A DNA stretch of 64,000 nt from an uncultured Prevotella sp. GTDB lineage: Bacteria; Bacteroidota; Bacteroidia; Bacteroidales; Bacteroidaceae. Under the pieces are notes generated by a model. The model worked only from the letters and a program-made list of their open reading frames with translations. It was not told where the DNA came from and ran no database searches. The translations under genes and the position numbers were made by a program. The stretch is taken from contig CAMHAM010000002.1 of NCBI GenBank assembly GCA_946183415.1, positions 62,001 to 126,000 on the forward strand, read 5' to 3'. Of this stretch, positions 9,737 through 18,983 are shown in pieces (positions within the stretch are counted from its first letter, which is position 1; every line of letters begins with the position of its first letter).

Positions 9737-12175
9737 ATGAATAACAGGAAATTATCTTTTTGCATGTGTCTGCTGCTGGTGCTCATGGGAATGACGGCAC
9801 AGGCGAGGGAGCGACAGAGCTTCGACAAAGACTGGCGGTTCGTGTTGGGCGACTCGGCGCAGATGGCGAAGGCTGACTATAACGACTCGTGGTGGCGGCA
9901 GCTCGACGTGCCCCACGACTGGGCTCGCGAGGGCGACTTCTACGTGGGGAATCCCAGCGGAGCGGGTGGGGGAGCCCTGCCCGGCGGCATCGGCTGGTAT
10001 AGGAAGCATTTCTCTCTGGATAAGATAGAAAAAGTGTTCCTGGAGTTCGACGGCGTGTATATGAACGCTACCGTCTACGTGAACGGTCAGAAGGTTGGCT
10101 TCCGTCCATACGGCTATTCGAGTTTCGAATATGACATTACGCCTTACGTAAGGGAGGGTGAGAATGTCGTGGCCGTGAGAGTGGATAACTCAGACCAGCC
10201 CAACTCGCGCTGGTATTCGGGCTGCGGCATCTACCGCCACGTGTGGCTCACCAAGACCAGTCCGATACACGTCAAGCACTGGGGCGTGTTTGCCGATGCC
10301 CGTGTCGTGAAGGGGAAAGGCCGCCTCGGTATCGAAGTGACGGTGGAGGGCGCAGCGCCTCTGATCCAGAATACGCTCATCGATCCGAACGGAAAGGTCG
10401 TCGGAAAGTCGAAAGGGGCAAAGTCGGCAATCACCGTAGCCAAGCCGATGCTCTGGTCGTGTGAGCAGCCGAATGTGTATAAGGTACTGACGGAGGTCAC
10501 CGTCGGGGGCAAGGTGGTGGACACCTACGAGACCGCCTGTGGCTTCCGTGACTTTAAGTTTGATGCCAAGACAGGCTTCTGGCTCAACGGCAAGAACTTC
10601 AAGATTAATGGCGTGTGTGAGCATCACGACCTCGGATGTCTTGGTGCTGCCCTCAATGAGGATGCCCTCCATCGCAAACTTACCAAACTGAAGGCGATGG
10701 GTGTGAACTCCATTCGCTCCTCGCATAATCCGCCGGCTCCAGAGCTGTTGAACATGTGCGACACGATGGGACTCATTGTGATGGATGAGAGTTTTGACAT
10801 GTGGCGACGCAAGAAAACTCAGAACGACTATGCCCGATTCTTCGATGAGTGGCATGAGCGCGACTTGACAGATCTGATTCTGCGCGACCGTAACCATCCC
10901 TCTATCCTCATGTGGTCGATAGGCAACGAGGTGCTCGAACAGTGGTCTTCTGCTGAGGCTGACACGCTGACTCTCGAACAGGCGAATCTGATCTTGAACG
11001 CTGGCCATGATGCCTCGACGCTGGCGAAGGATGGTGAACTCTCCGTGCAGAGTCTGCTCACCCAGCATCTGGCAGAGATCGTGAAGCGTTACGACACTTC
11101 GCGCCCCATCACGGCTGGCTGTAACGAGCCTTCGCCCAATAACCACCTCTTCAAGAGCGGGGCTATTGATCTCGTCGGATTCAATTACCACCATCAGTGG
11201 GCGAAGGATGTGCCACAGAATTTTGCCGGCAAGCCTTTTATCTTCTCCGAGAGTGTATCCGCATTGCAGACGCGCGGCTTCTATAGGATGCCTTCCGATA
11301 CGGTCTATAAGGCACCGAAGGAGTGGTGGCTGCCCTACACAGACCCTACGTATATGTGTTCGGCTTACGACAATATGCATGCTTCATGGTCGAGTACGCA
11401 TGAAGAGACCTGGGATGTGGTGAAACACAACGACTTCGTGGGTGGACAGTATATCTGGACAGGTTTCGATTATATCGGTGAGCCTACGCCCTACGGATTC
11501 CCTGCACGCTCGAGTTACTTCGGCATCATCGACCTTGCAGGCTTCCCCAAGAATACCTATTATATGTACCAGAGCGAGTGGACGCAGAAGCCTATGCTAC
11601 ACCTCTTCCCCCACTGGAACTGGGTGCCTGGCGACTATATCGACATGTGGTGCTACTATAGTGGTGCCGACGAGGTCGAACTCTTCATCAACGGCAAGAG
11701 TCAGGGCGTGCGCCGTAAGACGGATCATCAACCAGAGGGCTGGAAGCCTGGACTTTGCACAGAGTATCACGTAGGCTGGCGGGTGACGTTCGATCCAGGC
11801 GAGGTAAAGGCTGTATCTCGCAAAGACGGCAAGGTGGTGTGCGAGCAGGTGATCAAGACTGCTGGCGCTCCTGATCATATCCGTCTTTCTGTAGATTATC
11901 AGGGTAAGACGACCACCTTTATCACTGCAGAGGTGGTGGATAAGGACGGTAATCTCTGTCCTTGGGCTGACGATGAGATCCACTTCATCTATGAAGGTGA
12001 AGGCGGTATCTTGGGTACCGACAATGGTTGCCAGACTTCGATGGAGCGTTTCACCTCGCCCCAGCGCAAGGCTTTCTTCGGCAAGTGTCTGGTGGTGGCA
12101 ACTGGCAATGGCTCGATTACGGCAAAGTCGGCAACACTGAAGCCGGATGTGATAGAGTTTAGCTTTGATCAATAA
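9737..12175 (+). CDS. GH2 family beta-galactosidase-like glycoside hydrolase
   Basis: Secreted or periplasmic beta-glycosidase of 812 aa. I place the start at ATG 9737, two codons inside a longer frame that opens with TTG, because it gives a compact signal peptide ending TAQA. A GH2 sugar-binding domain (PHDWAREGDF, YRHVWLT), an Ig-like domain and the TIM barrel follow, with GVNSIRSSHNPP, the acid/base motif SIGNE and the probable nucleophile in FSESV. The C-terminal region resembles the DUF4982 type found on many Bacteroidetes GH2 enzymes. The second GH31 gene starts 17 nt downstream. Beta-galactosidase plus alpha-xylosidases is the expected set for galactoxyloglucan side chains, but GH2 also includes glucuronidases and mannosidases, so the substrate is inferred from context. 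Confidence 0.9.
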   Translation: MNNRKLSFCMCLLLVLMGMTAQARERQSFDKDWRFVLGDSAQMAKADYNDSWWRQLDVPHDWAREGDFYVGNPSGAGGGALPGGIGWYRKHFSLDKIEKVFLEFDGVYMNATVYVNGQKVGFRPYGYSSFEYDITPYVREGENVVAVRVDNSDQPNSRWYSGCGIYRHVWLTKTSPIHVKHWGVFADARVVKGKGRLGIEVTVEGAAPLIQNTLIDPNGKVVGKSKGAKSAITVAKPMLWSCEQPNVYKVLTEVTVGGKVVDTYETACGFRDFKFDAKTGFWLNGKNFKINGVCEHHDLGCLGAALNEDALHRKLTKLKAMGVNSIRSSHNPPAPELLNMCDTMGLIVMDESFDMWRRKKTQNDYARFFDEWHERDLTDLILRDRNHPSILMWSIGNEVLEQWSSAEADTLTLEQANLILNAGHDASTLAKDGELSVQSLLTQHLAEIVKRYDTSRPITAGCNEPSPNNHLFKSGAIDLVGFNYHHQWAKDVPQNFAGKPFIFSESVSALQTRGFYRMPSDTVYKAPKEWWLPYTDPTYMCSAYDNMHASWSSTHEETWDVVKHNDFVGGQYIWTGFDYIGEPTPYGFPARSSYFGIIDLAGFPKNTYYMYQSEWTQKPMLHLFPHWNWVPGDYIDMWCYYSGADEVELFINGKSQGVRRKTDHQPEGWKPGLCTEYHVGWRVTFDPGEVKAVSRKDGKVVCEQVIKTAGAPDHIRLSVDYQGKTTTFITAEVVDKDGNLCPWADDEIHFIYEGEGGILGTDNGCQTSMERFTSPQRKAFFGKCLVVATGNGSITAKSATLKPDVIEFSFDQ

Positions 12176-12191
12176 AGACAAATAGAGAGAT

Positions 12192-14516
12192 ATGAGAAAG
12201 TTTTTAAGTGCGATGCTGATGCTTGGCTGCACGGTGGCTGCCGATGCTCAGATTCAGACGAATGCAGGCATTCAGTACCTGCAGGCTATGCAAAAAGACA
12301 TGTCGACGGACTTCTACGACCTGTCGAATACCTATTTCCTGGCAGACTCGCTCGTGAGTTTCGATGCCCAAAAGGGGGAGGGATTGGTGCAGTGGAAACG
12401 CTACAGACTGACACCTCGTCAGGCGTTTAACCTCAATGGCTACTGGCCTGTGAGAATGCAGATGCTCGATTTCCCAGATGCTGCTTATGTAAATGATCCG
12501 GAGCTGAAGATCAAGGTGGAGTTTATCTCGCCGAGAACAGTTCGTATCCGTATGTTGACAACACCTATCGAACCGAAGTGCTCTGATCAGGAAGATGTGA
12601 TGTTCTGTGATGGCTTCAAGCAGAAAGGTGCTGGTGCCATGTGGAAGAGTACGCAGACGGCCAAAGGTGTCAAGTATACTTCCGACTATGGTACCATCGA
12701 GATACAGACCTACCCCTGGCGCATTGTCGTGAAGGATGCGAAAGGTAAGATTCTCACCCAGACACGCCATAACCTCGATAACGACTCAAGTCAGGTGAAG
12801 TTGTTGCCCTTCTCCTTTATCAAGCGTGGAAGCGACAACTCGCGTAGCATCAATCCTGTATGGACACTGGCACCTGGTGAGCGTATCTATGGTTGTGGCG
12901 AATCGTTCACCTCACTGAATAAGGTGGGGCAGAAGGTACACCTCAGCGTGACTGATCCTCAGGGACCAGAGACCGACGGTCAGTATAAGCCTGTACCCTT
13001 CTTCTTCTCGAATCGTGGCTATGGCATCTTCATGCATACCTCAGCCCCCGTGACATGCGACTTTGGTGCCTCTTACATTGGTGCTGACCGCCTGTTTATG
13101 GCTGATGAGCAGATGGACTTCTTCATCTTCTTGGGCGAACCCAAGGATATCCTCAATGAGTATACCGATATCACAGGCAAGAGTCCCATGCTGCCGCTTT
13201 GGAGCTTTGGCACTTGGATGAGCCGTATCACTTACTTTTCGCAGAAGGAGGGCTTGGAGATTGCCCGTCAGTTGCGTGCTCATAAGATTCCATCAGATGT
13301 CATCCACTTTGATACGGGTTGGTTTGGTGTCGACTGGCAGTGCGACTATCAGTTTGCAAAGGATCGTTTCGAGGATCCCGTGAAAATGCTGAAGCAGTTC
13401 GCGAAAGACGGTTTCCACACTTGTCTGTGGCAGCTTCCTTATTTCACCCCGAAGAATCGTTTCTTCCCTGAAATCATCGAGAAAGGCATGCATGTGGTGA
13501 ATGCAACGGGTGGTATGCCTGTAGAGGATGCTATTCTCGACTTCTCGAATCCTGAGACCGTCAACTGGTATCAGTCGAAAATCGAGGGACTGCTGAAACA
13601 GGGCGTCTCTACCATTAAGTGCGACTTTGGTGAGGCTGCACCTTATAATGGCTTCTATCATAGTGGTAAGGGTGGACTCTATGAACACAACCTCTATCCA
13701 CTGCGCTATAACAAAGCCTTGTGGGAGGTTGTTGAGAAGAATCATCCTGGCGAGGGTATCATCTGGGCACGTTCTGCCTGGGCTGGCTCTCAGCGTTACG
13801 CCCTCCATTGGGGTGGTGATGCTGCCACCACGAATACAGGATTGCTGGGTGATCTGCGAGGCGGTCTGAGCTTCGGACTGAGTGGCTTCTCATTCTGGAG
13901 TCACGATATGGGCGGCTTCGTGACAGCTTCACCTGAGGATATCTATCGTCGTTGGCTGCCCTTCGGTTTCTTGAGTTCTCATACTCGGGCCCATGGTGCG
14001 CCTCCTACGGAGCCTTGGCTTATCAGTGAGTCTTTCACAGATGCGTTCCGTGCGTGTGCTGAGATGAAATACAAGCTCATGCCTTATGTCTATGCCCAGG
14101 CGAAGGATTGTTCAGAGCGTGGGCTTCCGATGGTACGCGCGCTGCTCGTGGAGTTCCCTCAGGATCCTGGTGCCTGGCTCGTAGAGGATGAGTATATGTT
14201 TGGTTCCCAGATGCTCGTGGCCCCACTGATGGAAAGTGGCACTGAGCGCACGATTTATCTTCCGAAAGGTAAGTGGATCGATTATCAGACGGGTAAGGTC
14301 TATGAGGGTGGTTATCAGACCATCGAGGCTGGTGAGATACCTGCCGTCATCTTGGTTCGCGATGGTTCACTCATTCCTCATGTACCCCTCGCTCAGCGTA
14401 CCGACGAAATCGACTGGAACAAGATAGAATGGAAGGCTTACAAGGCAGATGCAACAACCTGTTCAGGACTGCTCTTTAAGCCTGGTGACAGCAAAATCGA
14501 AACAATTAATCGTTGA
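12192..14516 (+). CDS. GH31 alpha-xylosidase-like enzyme (YicI-like)
   Basis: A 774-aa GH31 enzyme with a signal peptide ending VAADAQ. The barrel carries the nucleophile motif IKCDFGE (Asp478) and HWGGDAATT with the probable acid/base Asp543. KxDFGE plus GGDxxTT is the YicI-type alpha-xylosidase signature and differs from the WMDASEP form of the GH31 at 2831-5821, so the two enzymes belong to different subgroups and probably attack different linkages or chain positions. It forms a two-gene operon with the GH2 gene 17 nt upstream. No clear terminator follows; the rpoD promoter begins about 80 nt downstream. Confidence 0.9.
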   Translation: MRKFLSAMLMLGCTVAADAQIQTNAGIQYLQAMQKDMSTDFYDLSNTYFLADSLVSFDAQKGEGLVQWKRYRLTPRQAFNLNGYWPVRMQMLDFPDAAYVNDPELKIKVEFISPRTVRIRMLTTPIEPKCSDQEDVMFCDGFKQKGAGAMWKSTQTAKGVKYTSDYGTIEIQTYPWRIVVKDAKGKILTQTRHNLDNDSSQVKLLPFSFIKRGSDNSRSINPVWTLAPGERIYGCGESFTSLNKVGQKVHLSVTDPQGPETDGQYKPVPFFFSNRGYGIFMHTSAPVTCDFGASYIGADRLFMADEQMDFFIFLGEPKDILNEYTDITGKSPMLPLWSFGTWMSRITYFSQKEGLEIARQLRAHKIPSDVIHFDTGWFGVDWQCDYQFAKDRFEDPVKMLKQFAKDGFHTCLWQLPYFTPKNRFFPEIIEKGMHVVNATGGMPVEDAILDFSNPETVNWYQSKIEGLLKQGVSTIKCDFGEAAPYNGFYHSGKGGLYEHNLYPLRYNKALWEVVEKNHPGEGIIWARSAWAGSQRYALHWGGDAATTNTGLLGDLRGGLSFGLSGFSFWSHDMGGFVTASPEDIYRRWLPFGFLSSHTRAHGAPPTEPWLISESFTDAFRACAEMKYKLMPYVYAQAKDCSERGLPMVRALLVEFPQDPGAWLVEDEYMFGSQMLVAPLMESGTERTIYLPKGKWIDYQTGKVYEGGYQTIEAGEIPAVILVRDGSLIPHVPLAQRTDEIDWNKIEWKAYKADATTCSGLLFKPGDSKIETINR

Positions 14517-14596
14517 TTTATAACAATTTCTCGACTAATTTAGTTAAGTTCTCTTAAAAAAAGTGTGCACGAGTTACAACGAATCGATATTTTTTG

Positions 14597-14604
14597 TACT
14601 TTTG
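14597..14604 (+). promoter_or_regulatory. Probable -7 box for rpoD
   Basis: TACTTTTG matches TAnnTTTG, 29 nt before the chosen rpoD start. The -33 element is weak. Confidence 0.6.
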
Positions 14605-14633
14605 CACACTTTTTCAGAGTAACAAGACAAAAA

Positions 14634-15506
14634 ATGAGGCAATTAAAGATTCAAAAAAGTATTACCAATCGATCGAGTGAAGCACTTGACAAGTACCTCG
14701 TAGAGATTGGTCGTCAGCCCCTTGTGACCATCGATGAAGAGATCGAACTGGCACAGGCTATCCGTAAGGGTGGTCGTGAGGGTGAAAGGGCAAAGGAGCG
14801 TCTGGTTACTGCCAACCTCCGCTTTGTCGTTTCTGTTGCCAAGCAGTATCAGCATCAGGGTCTGACGCTGACTGACTTGATTGACGAGGGTAACATCGGA
14901 TTGGTAAAGGCAGCAGAGAAATTTGATGAGACACGTGGTTTCAAGTTCATCTCCTATGCCGTGTGGTGGATTCGCCAGAGCATCCTGCAGGCCATCGCAG
15001 AGCAGAGTCGTATCGTACGCCTGCCGCTGAACCAGAGTGGTGCCCTGAGCAAGATTAATCAGGAGATTAACAAGTTTGAACAGCTTCACCAGCGCCGTCC
15101 TTCTGTGACTGAGTTGGCTGAACTGACGAATATCGAGGAGTCGAAAATTGAACAGACGGCTAAAGCCGATAGTCATCACATGAGTATCGATGCTCCCTTT
15201 GGTGAAGATGACGACAACTCGATGGCTGATATGCTGAGCTCTGGAGACGATTCGCGTACCGACAAGCATGTCGATTACGAGTCGCTGACTTCCGACCTCG
15301 ACAATGTACTGCGTAACGTACTGAAAGATCGTGAGCTGAAGATTGTGAAGGAGTGCTTCGGTATCGGTTGCCAGGAGCGTGGTCTTGAGGAAATTGGTGC
15401 TGAGATGGGGCTGACCCGTGAGCGTGTGCGCCAGATTCGTGAGAAGAGCATTACCAAACTGCACGACAGTGGCTATGCGCGCATCCTGATGAAATATCTC
15501 GGATAA
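14634..15506 (+). CDS. rpoD: Primary RNA polymerase sigma factor RpoD
   Basis: Primary sigma factor of 290 aa, the short form usual in Bacteroidetes, without the long region 1.1 of E. coli. The frame is open upstream to 14565, but MRQLKIQKSITNRSSEALD at ATG 14634 matches the conserved family start and lies after the -7 box. Visible are region 1.2 (LDKYLVEIG), region 2 with DLIDEGNIGLVKAAEKFDE and FISYAVWWIRQ, region 3, and the region 4 helix-turn-helix ending LTRERVRQIREKSI. It recognises the TTTG / TAnnTTTG promoters seen elsewhere in this window. It is a single-gene unit closed by a hairpin. Confidence 0.97.
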   Translation: MRQLKIQKSITNRSSEALDKYLVEIGRQPLVTIDEEIELAQAIRKGGREGERAKERLVTANLRFVVSVAKQYQHQGLTLTDLIDEGNIGLVKAAEKFDETRGFKFISYAVWWIRQSILQAIAEQSRIVRLPLNQSGALSKINQEINKFEQLHQRRPSVTELAELTNIEESKIEQTAKADSHHMSIDAPFGEDDDNSMADMLSSGDDSRTDKHVDYESLTSDLDNVLRNVLKDRELKIVKECFGIGCQERGLEEIGAEMGLTRERVRQIREKSITKLHDSGYARILMKYLG

Positions 15507-15514
15507 TCCATAAG

Positions 15515-15545
15515 AAACCCTCGTCAATCAGCGAGGGTTTTATTT
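15515..15545. terminator. Terminator shared by convergent rpoD and histidine kinase genes
   Basis: A 9-bp perfect stem (15515-15523 with 15532-15540), an 8-nt loop and a T-rich tail. Adenines on the left side allow use in both directions. Confidence 0.85.
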
Positions 15546-17291
15546 TTACTGGATAGGTAATTTGACGTTGAATCTTGCCCCGTAAGTGTAGGTGGTATCC
15601 AGTTCAACAATGCCTCCCAGCTGCTCTGCAAGTTTGAGACTCAGCGGTAGTCCTAATCCGATACCCTCCTTGAAGGAGTCGAGTTTCACGAAGCGCTCGA
15701 AAATCTCATGGGCTTTTTCCTTGGGTATGCCACAACCCGTATCCTCTACAGAGATAAGCAGGGTGTTGCCTGCCTCGACGGCTTTCAGCTTGATGGATCC
15801 CTTTTCTGTATATTTGCAGGCGTTCTCCAGCAGAGCTGTCAAGATGCGCTTCAGCATATTCTCATTGGTTGTTATCCTGAAGTCATCGGCCAGTGTCGTC
15901 TCCAGCTTCAGTTCCACACCATCATTGACTACATCATCATAATCCTTCAGTACATTCTTGAGCAGGGCATTTACCTGGGGAGTGTCCTCCTCTCTCATCT
16001 TCTCTGTCGATTCGATGAGCGACAGGCCAATGATTTCATCGATGAGCGAGGTAATCTGGTGGGCACTTTTCTGCATCATCTTCGACATGTGCTGCCTGTC
16101 CTCAACGCTGTCTGTGAGTTCCGGATTGGCAATCACCTGCGAGAATCCGCTGATGATATTCAACGGCGTGCGCACTTCGTGGCTGACATTCTGGATAAAG
16201 GCTGCCTTCATCTTTTCAGATTCCTTCACACGTTCGTAGGCTTTCTCCAGTTCCTTCACGTGCTTGCGCCGGGCCATGAAGATATAGATGAGGGCCACGA
16301 TGAGCAGAATGAGCAGTCCGATGGTTATCAGAAGTGCGAGCGAGCGTGTGCGGTAGTTCTCTCGCTGGGCATCATAGAGACGAACCTCGTCGGCAATACC
16401 CTGCATACTGTTGATCAGCACCACGTTGTCAATCGAGTCGTTTGAGGCTGTCTCTGCCTTCAGTGCCTTGTAGGCTTCCTCCCATCTGCCGGCCTTCTCG
16501 TAGATCTGGGTGATGGCATCTCTGCCTTCGTCGCCCAGCTCTTTCTTGGCCATGGCGACAGCCTCGTCGACTTTGCCCTGATAGGCGAGATAGTAAACCT
16601 CAAGCGCCCTTCCGTTCACGCTCGACAAGCCTTTGGCTTCACCTTCCTTATAGGCCTTGTAGCCTTTGAGGAACCGTTCTATGTCGCCACGGTAATAGTA
16701 ACTCAGTGTCTGTCGCCCTTCAATGTCGAACACGCGGTCTGGCGAATATTTCAGCGAGATTTGCTTGGCTTTTTCCATCAGGCTGTCGGCTTCCTCCGCA
16801 TTATCGTCGAGAGCCACGTTCACAATGTTCAGGTAGATAGGGGGCATGCTCGAGTAGTAGCCTTCCTCCTCCATGATCCTGAGCACCTCGTACCAGTTCT
16901 GCTTGGCTTCTTCCTTGTTGCCGCAGTAGTTGTTGATGTGGCCCAGCATGTTGATGGCCATGAAGCGCTCCTTGTCTACCTTCTTCTCGCGCAGTTCCTT
17001 GGAGAGCTTGCGTGCCAACATGTAGGCTTCGAAGATACGGCGTTGGTTCATCTGGAAGACGATCTCATTACACTTCTGCGTGTAGTAGCCGTGCAGGTCG
17101 CCTTGTCGCATCAGGTACTCTTCAAGATTCTTGATAGCAGGGAAAAATGTCGTACTGTCACCATTGTTGAAGGCATGGTGCATGGCATCGCTCAGGCTGA
17201 TATACTTCTGGTCTTGACTGTAATCACGAGCCTGCGGGAAACAGATGCTTGCGATAAGTGTTAGCGAGAGGGTTAATATGATTCGTCTCAT
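15546..17291 (-). CDS. TPR-like sensor histidine kinase
   Basis: A 581-aa membrane kinase. A signal peptide or first membrane anchor (MRRIILTLSLTLIASICF) precedes ~280 residues of helical repeats resembling tetratricopeptides, probably periplasmic. A strong membrane helix lies near residues 315-335. HisKA follows with the H box NVSHEVRTPL (phosphoacceptor His371), then HATPase_c with N box LLENACKYT, DTGCGIP and EGIGLGLPLS. All catalytic motifs are intact. No response regulator gene is adjacent, so the partner is unknown. It is transcribed on its own from the promoter box at 17325-17332. Confidence 0.92.
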   Translation of the reverse strand: MRRIILTLSLTLIASICFPQARDYSQDQKYISLSDAMHHAFNNGDSTTFFPAIKNLEEYLMRQGDLHGYYTQKCNEIVFQMNQRRIFEAYMLARKLSKELREKKVDKERFMAINMLGHINNYCGNKEEAKQNWYEVLRIMEEEGYYSSMPPIYLNIVNVALDDNAEEADSLMEKAKQISLKYSPDRVFDIEGRQTLSYYYRGDIERFLKGYKAYKEGEAKGLSSVNGRALEVYYLAYQGKVDEAVAMAKKELGDEGRDAITQIYEKAGRWEEAYKALKAETASNDSIDNVVLINSMQGIADEVRLYDAQRENYRTRSLALLITIGLLILLIVALIYIFMARRKHVKELEKAYERVKESEKMKAAFIQNVSHEVRTPLNIISGFSQVIANPELTDSVEDRQHMSKMMQKSAHQITSLIDEIIGLSLIESTEKMREEDTPQVNALLKNVLKDYDDVVNDGVELKLETTLADDFRITTNENMLKRILTALLENACKYTEKGSIKLKAVEAGNTLLISVEDTGCGIPKEKAHEIFERFVKLDSFKEGIGLGLPLSLKLAEQLGGIVELDTTYTYGARFNVKLPIQ

Positions 17292-17324
17292 TCGTTATAG
17301 CCGTTTTAGTCATTATTGATGTTG

Positions 17325-17332
17325 CAAAAGTA
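17325..17332 (-). promoter_or_regulatory. Probable -7 box for the TPR-like kinase
   Basis: Minus-strand TACTTTTG, 33 nt before the kinase start. No good -33 match was seen. Confidence 0.5.
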
Positions 17333-17371
17333 ATGCAAAAAAATTAAATAAAAAAAGAAAAAGGCCTTTTT

Positions 17372-17403
17372 TTTGCGTTTTTTGTCTTTTCTGTGTATCT
17401 TTG
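17372..17403 (+). promoter_or_regulatory. trmO promoter with almost no leader
   Basis: TTTG (17372-17375), a 20-nt spacer and TATCTTTG (17396-17403); the ATG follows after only four bases (CAGC). A transcript starting at the usual distance from the -7 box would begin at or next to the start codon. Confidence 0.75.
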
Positions 17404-17407
17404 CAGC

Positions 17408-18085
17408 ATGGAAGTCTATCCGATAGCTCATTTCGAGTCGCCACTAAAGTCAAAATTTGGTATTCCGCGGCAAAGTGGACTCGTCAGTTCACTGATGGGG
17501 CGCATTGTCTTCGAACCCCCATTTCGCAAGGCAGAAGCCGTGCGCGGTCTCGACGATTTCGACTACCTCTGGCTTATCTGGGAATTTTCCAAGAATCGTG
17601 GGGCAGAGAAGAGTCTGACCGTTCGTCCGCCTCGTCTTGGGGGGAACCGCCGGCTGGGTGTCTTCGCCACGCGGTCGCCTTTCCGTCCTAACAACCTTGG
17701 GCTCTCATGTGTCCGAATAGTTCGTGTGGAGATTGATTCTCAACTGGGCCCAGTCATCTGGGTCGAGGGCGCAGATCTGATGGATGGTACGCCTATCTAT
17801 GACGTGAAACCATACGTGGCTTATGCCGATGCCCATCCCGAGGCACGTAGCGGGTTTGTTGATCAAGTAGGGTGGGAGCCTCTCGAGGTGTTGATGACCG
17901 ACGAACAAGCGGCCCTTGTGCCCGCTGACCAGCTCGAAGCTCTTAAAGCCATTCTTGCTCAGGATCCTCGTCCGCGTTATCACGACGATCCGGAACGCAT
18001 CTATGGGATGCCTTTCCTCAGTTTCGACGTGCGGTTTAAAGTGTCGGGACAGGTACTCACTGTGGTGGAGATTGTCAACAATTGA
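17408..18085 (+). CDS. trmO: tRNA t6A37 methyltransferase TrmO (TsaA family)
   Basis: Cytosolic SAM-dependent enzyme that N6-methylates threonylcarbamoyladenosine-37 in a subset of tRNAs. The 225-aa protein begins MEVYPIAHFESP. I reject the in-frame GTG at 17393 because it precedes the end of the promoter. The TrmO beta-barrel motifs are clear: GRIVFEPPF, DDFDYLWLIW, TRSPFRPNNLGLS and GTPIYDVKPY. The C-terminal ~65 residues complete the family fold. It is monocistronic between divergent and downstream signalling genes. Confidence 0.93.
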   Translation: MEVYPIAHFESPLKSKFGIPRQSGLVSSLMGRIVFEPPFRKAEAVRGLDDFDYLWLIWEFSKNRGAEKSLTVRPPRLGGNRRLGVFATRSPFRPNNLGLSCVRIVRVEIDSQLGPVIWVEGADLMDGTPIYDVKPYVAYADAHPEARSGFVDQVGWEPLEVLMTDEQAALVPADQLEALKAILAQDPRPRYHDDPERIYGMPFLSFDVRFKVSGQVLTVVEIVNN

Positions 18086-18114
18086 TACCTTTTTTGCAGA
18101 AAATTCAAATAATA

Positions 18115-18146
18115 TTTGGATTTTTAACGGATAATTCCTATATTTG
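18115..18146 (+). promoter_or_regulatory. Promoter for the kinase-like gene
   Basis: TTTG (18115-18118), a 20-nt spacer and TATATTTG (18139-18146), a full-consensus arrangement. Confidence 0.75.
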
Positions 18147-18185
18147 CGTTTTCAAAACTAAGTTTCAACCAAATTCGTGGCGTTT

Positions 18186-18959
18186 ATGGCAGTGGTATTG
18201 GTTATTCTGATGATAGTTTGTCTGGCTCTTGGTCTATGGGGCAGGTCTCAACAGGTGAAATGCGCAGAGTTGCGAAAGGCAAGGAGTGTCAGAACGGCCT
18301 TTCTCAAAGGGTTGATACGCGAAGTGCGCACACACCTCCATTCTGTTAGTGGGCTGTCTGAAATCATCTCCAAGGAAGACCTCTACCTTTCCAAAAGCGA
18401 GAAGCGCCATATCACCACCCAGATTAAGTATAATACAAGTCTTATATCCACGCTGCTCGATGAACTATCCATCCTCTCCGATGTTCATGGCGGTCATCAA
18501 CTGAAGGACGAGCGCTTTAGTCCTAATATCCTCTGCGAGCGCTGTATCGATGCCAATCTGCCCAGTGTCCACGAAGGCGTGCGACTGACGTTGTCCCGAA
18601 GTCTCAGCGATACCTTTTTCGTTGAGGCCGATTACCATATCATCGAACTCATCATCAACAAGCTTGTGGCCTGTGCCTGTCAGTTTACGATGAAGGGCGA
18701 TATTATTGTTGGCTGCCGCACTGGTGAATCTCCCAACTTGCTGGTTTTCTACGTGCAGGATACGGGTGGTTCCGCCATTCCCCAGGATCGCAAGGCGTCG
18801 ATTTTCGATTGGTTTGATAATCCCGATGAGAATTGTGAACCTACAGAGTTCGATCTCAGTGTAGCCCAGCGCCTGGCTGAGAAGGTGGGCGGCTACCTGC
18901 GTTACGATGAACTGTGGACCCAAGGTACGCGCATGGAGTTTACCCTCCCCGTACGCTAA
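18186..18959 (+). CDS. Histidine-kinase-like protein lacking catalytic residues (pseudokinase)
   Basis: About 257 aa from ATG 18186; an in-frame GTG at 18177 is an alternative start. One membrane helix (VLVILMIVCLALGLWG) is followed by a HisKA-HATPase layout that aligns with the intact kinase at 15546-17291, but the key residues are gone. The H box reads IREVRTHL, with Arg where the phosphoacceptor His should be; the N-box region reads LVACACQF with no Asn; the G1 region reads DTGGSAIP; and the glycine-rich G2 segment is replaced by CEPTEFDLSVAQ. The frame is intact with a good promoter, so it is likely expressed. It may be an allosteric or scaffold partner of an active kinase. No function can be assigned. 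Confidence 0.75.
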   Translation: MAVVLVILMIVCLALGLWGRSQQVKCAELRKARSVRTAFLKGLIREVRTHLHSVSGLSEIISKEDLYLSKSEKRHITTQIKYNTSLISTLLDELSILSDVHGGHQLKDERFSPNILCERCIDANLPSVHEGVRLTLSRSLSDTFFVEADYHIIELIINKLVACACQFTMKGDIIVGCRTGESPNLLVFYVQDTGGSAIPQDRKASIFDWFDNPDENCEPTEFDLSVAQRLAEKVGGYLRYDELWTQGTRMEFTLPVR

Positions 18960-18983
18960 GTTTTCCGAGAAGATTCTTGATAT

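Noticed and set aside
10190..11380. 396-codon frame on the minus strand inside the GH2 gene
   Set aside because: It is the shadow of a clear GH2 gene with intact motifs; the translation shows no family pattern or start context.
14643..15527. 294-codon frame on the minus strand inside rpoD
   Set aside because: rpoD on the plus strand is unambiguous; the antisense frame is a codon-bias artefact.
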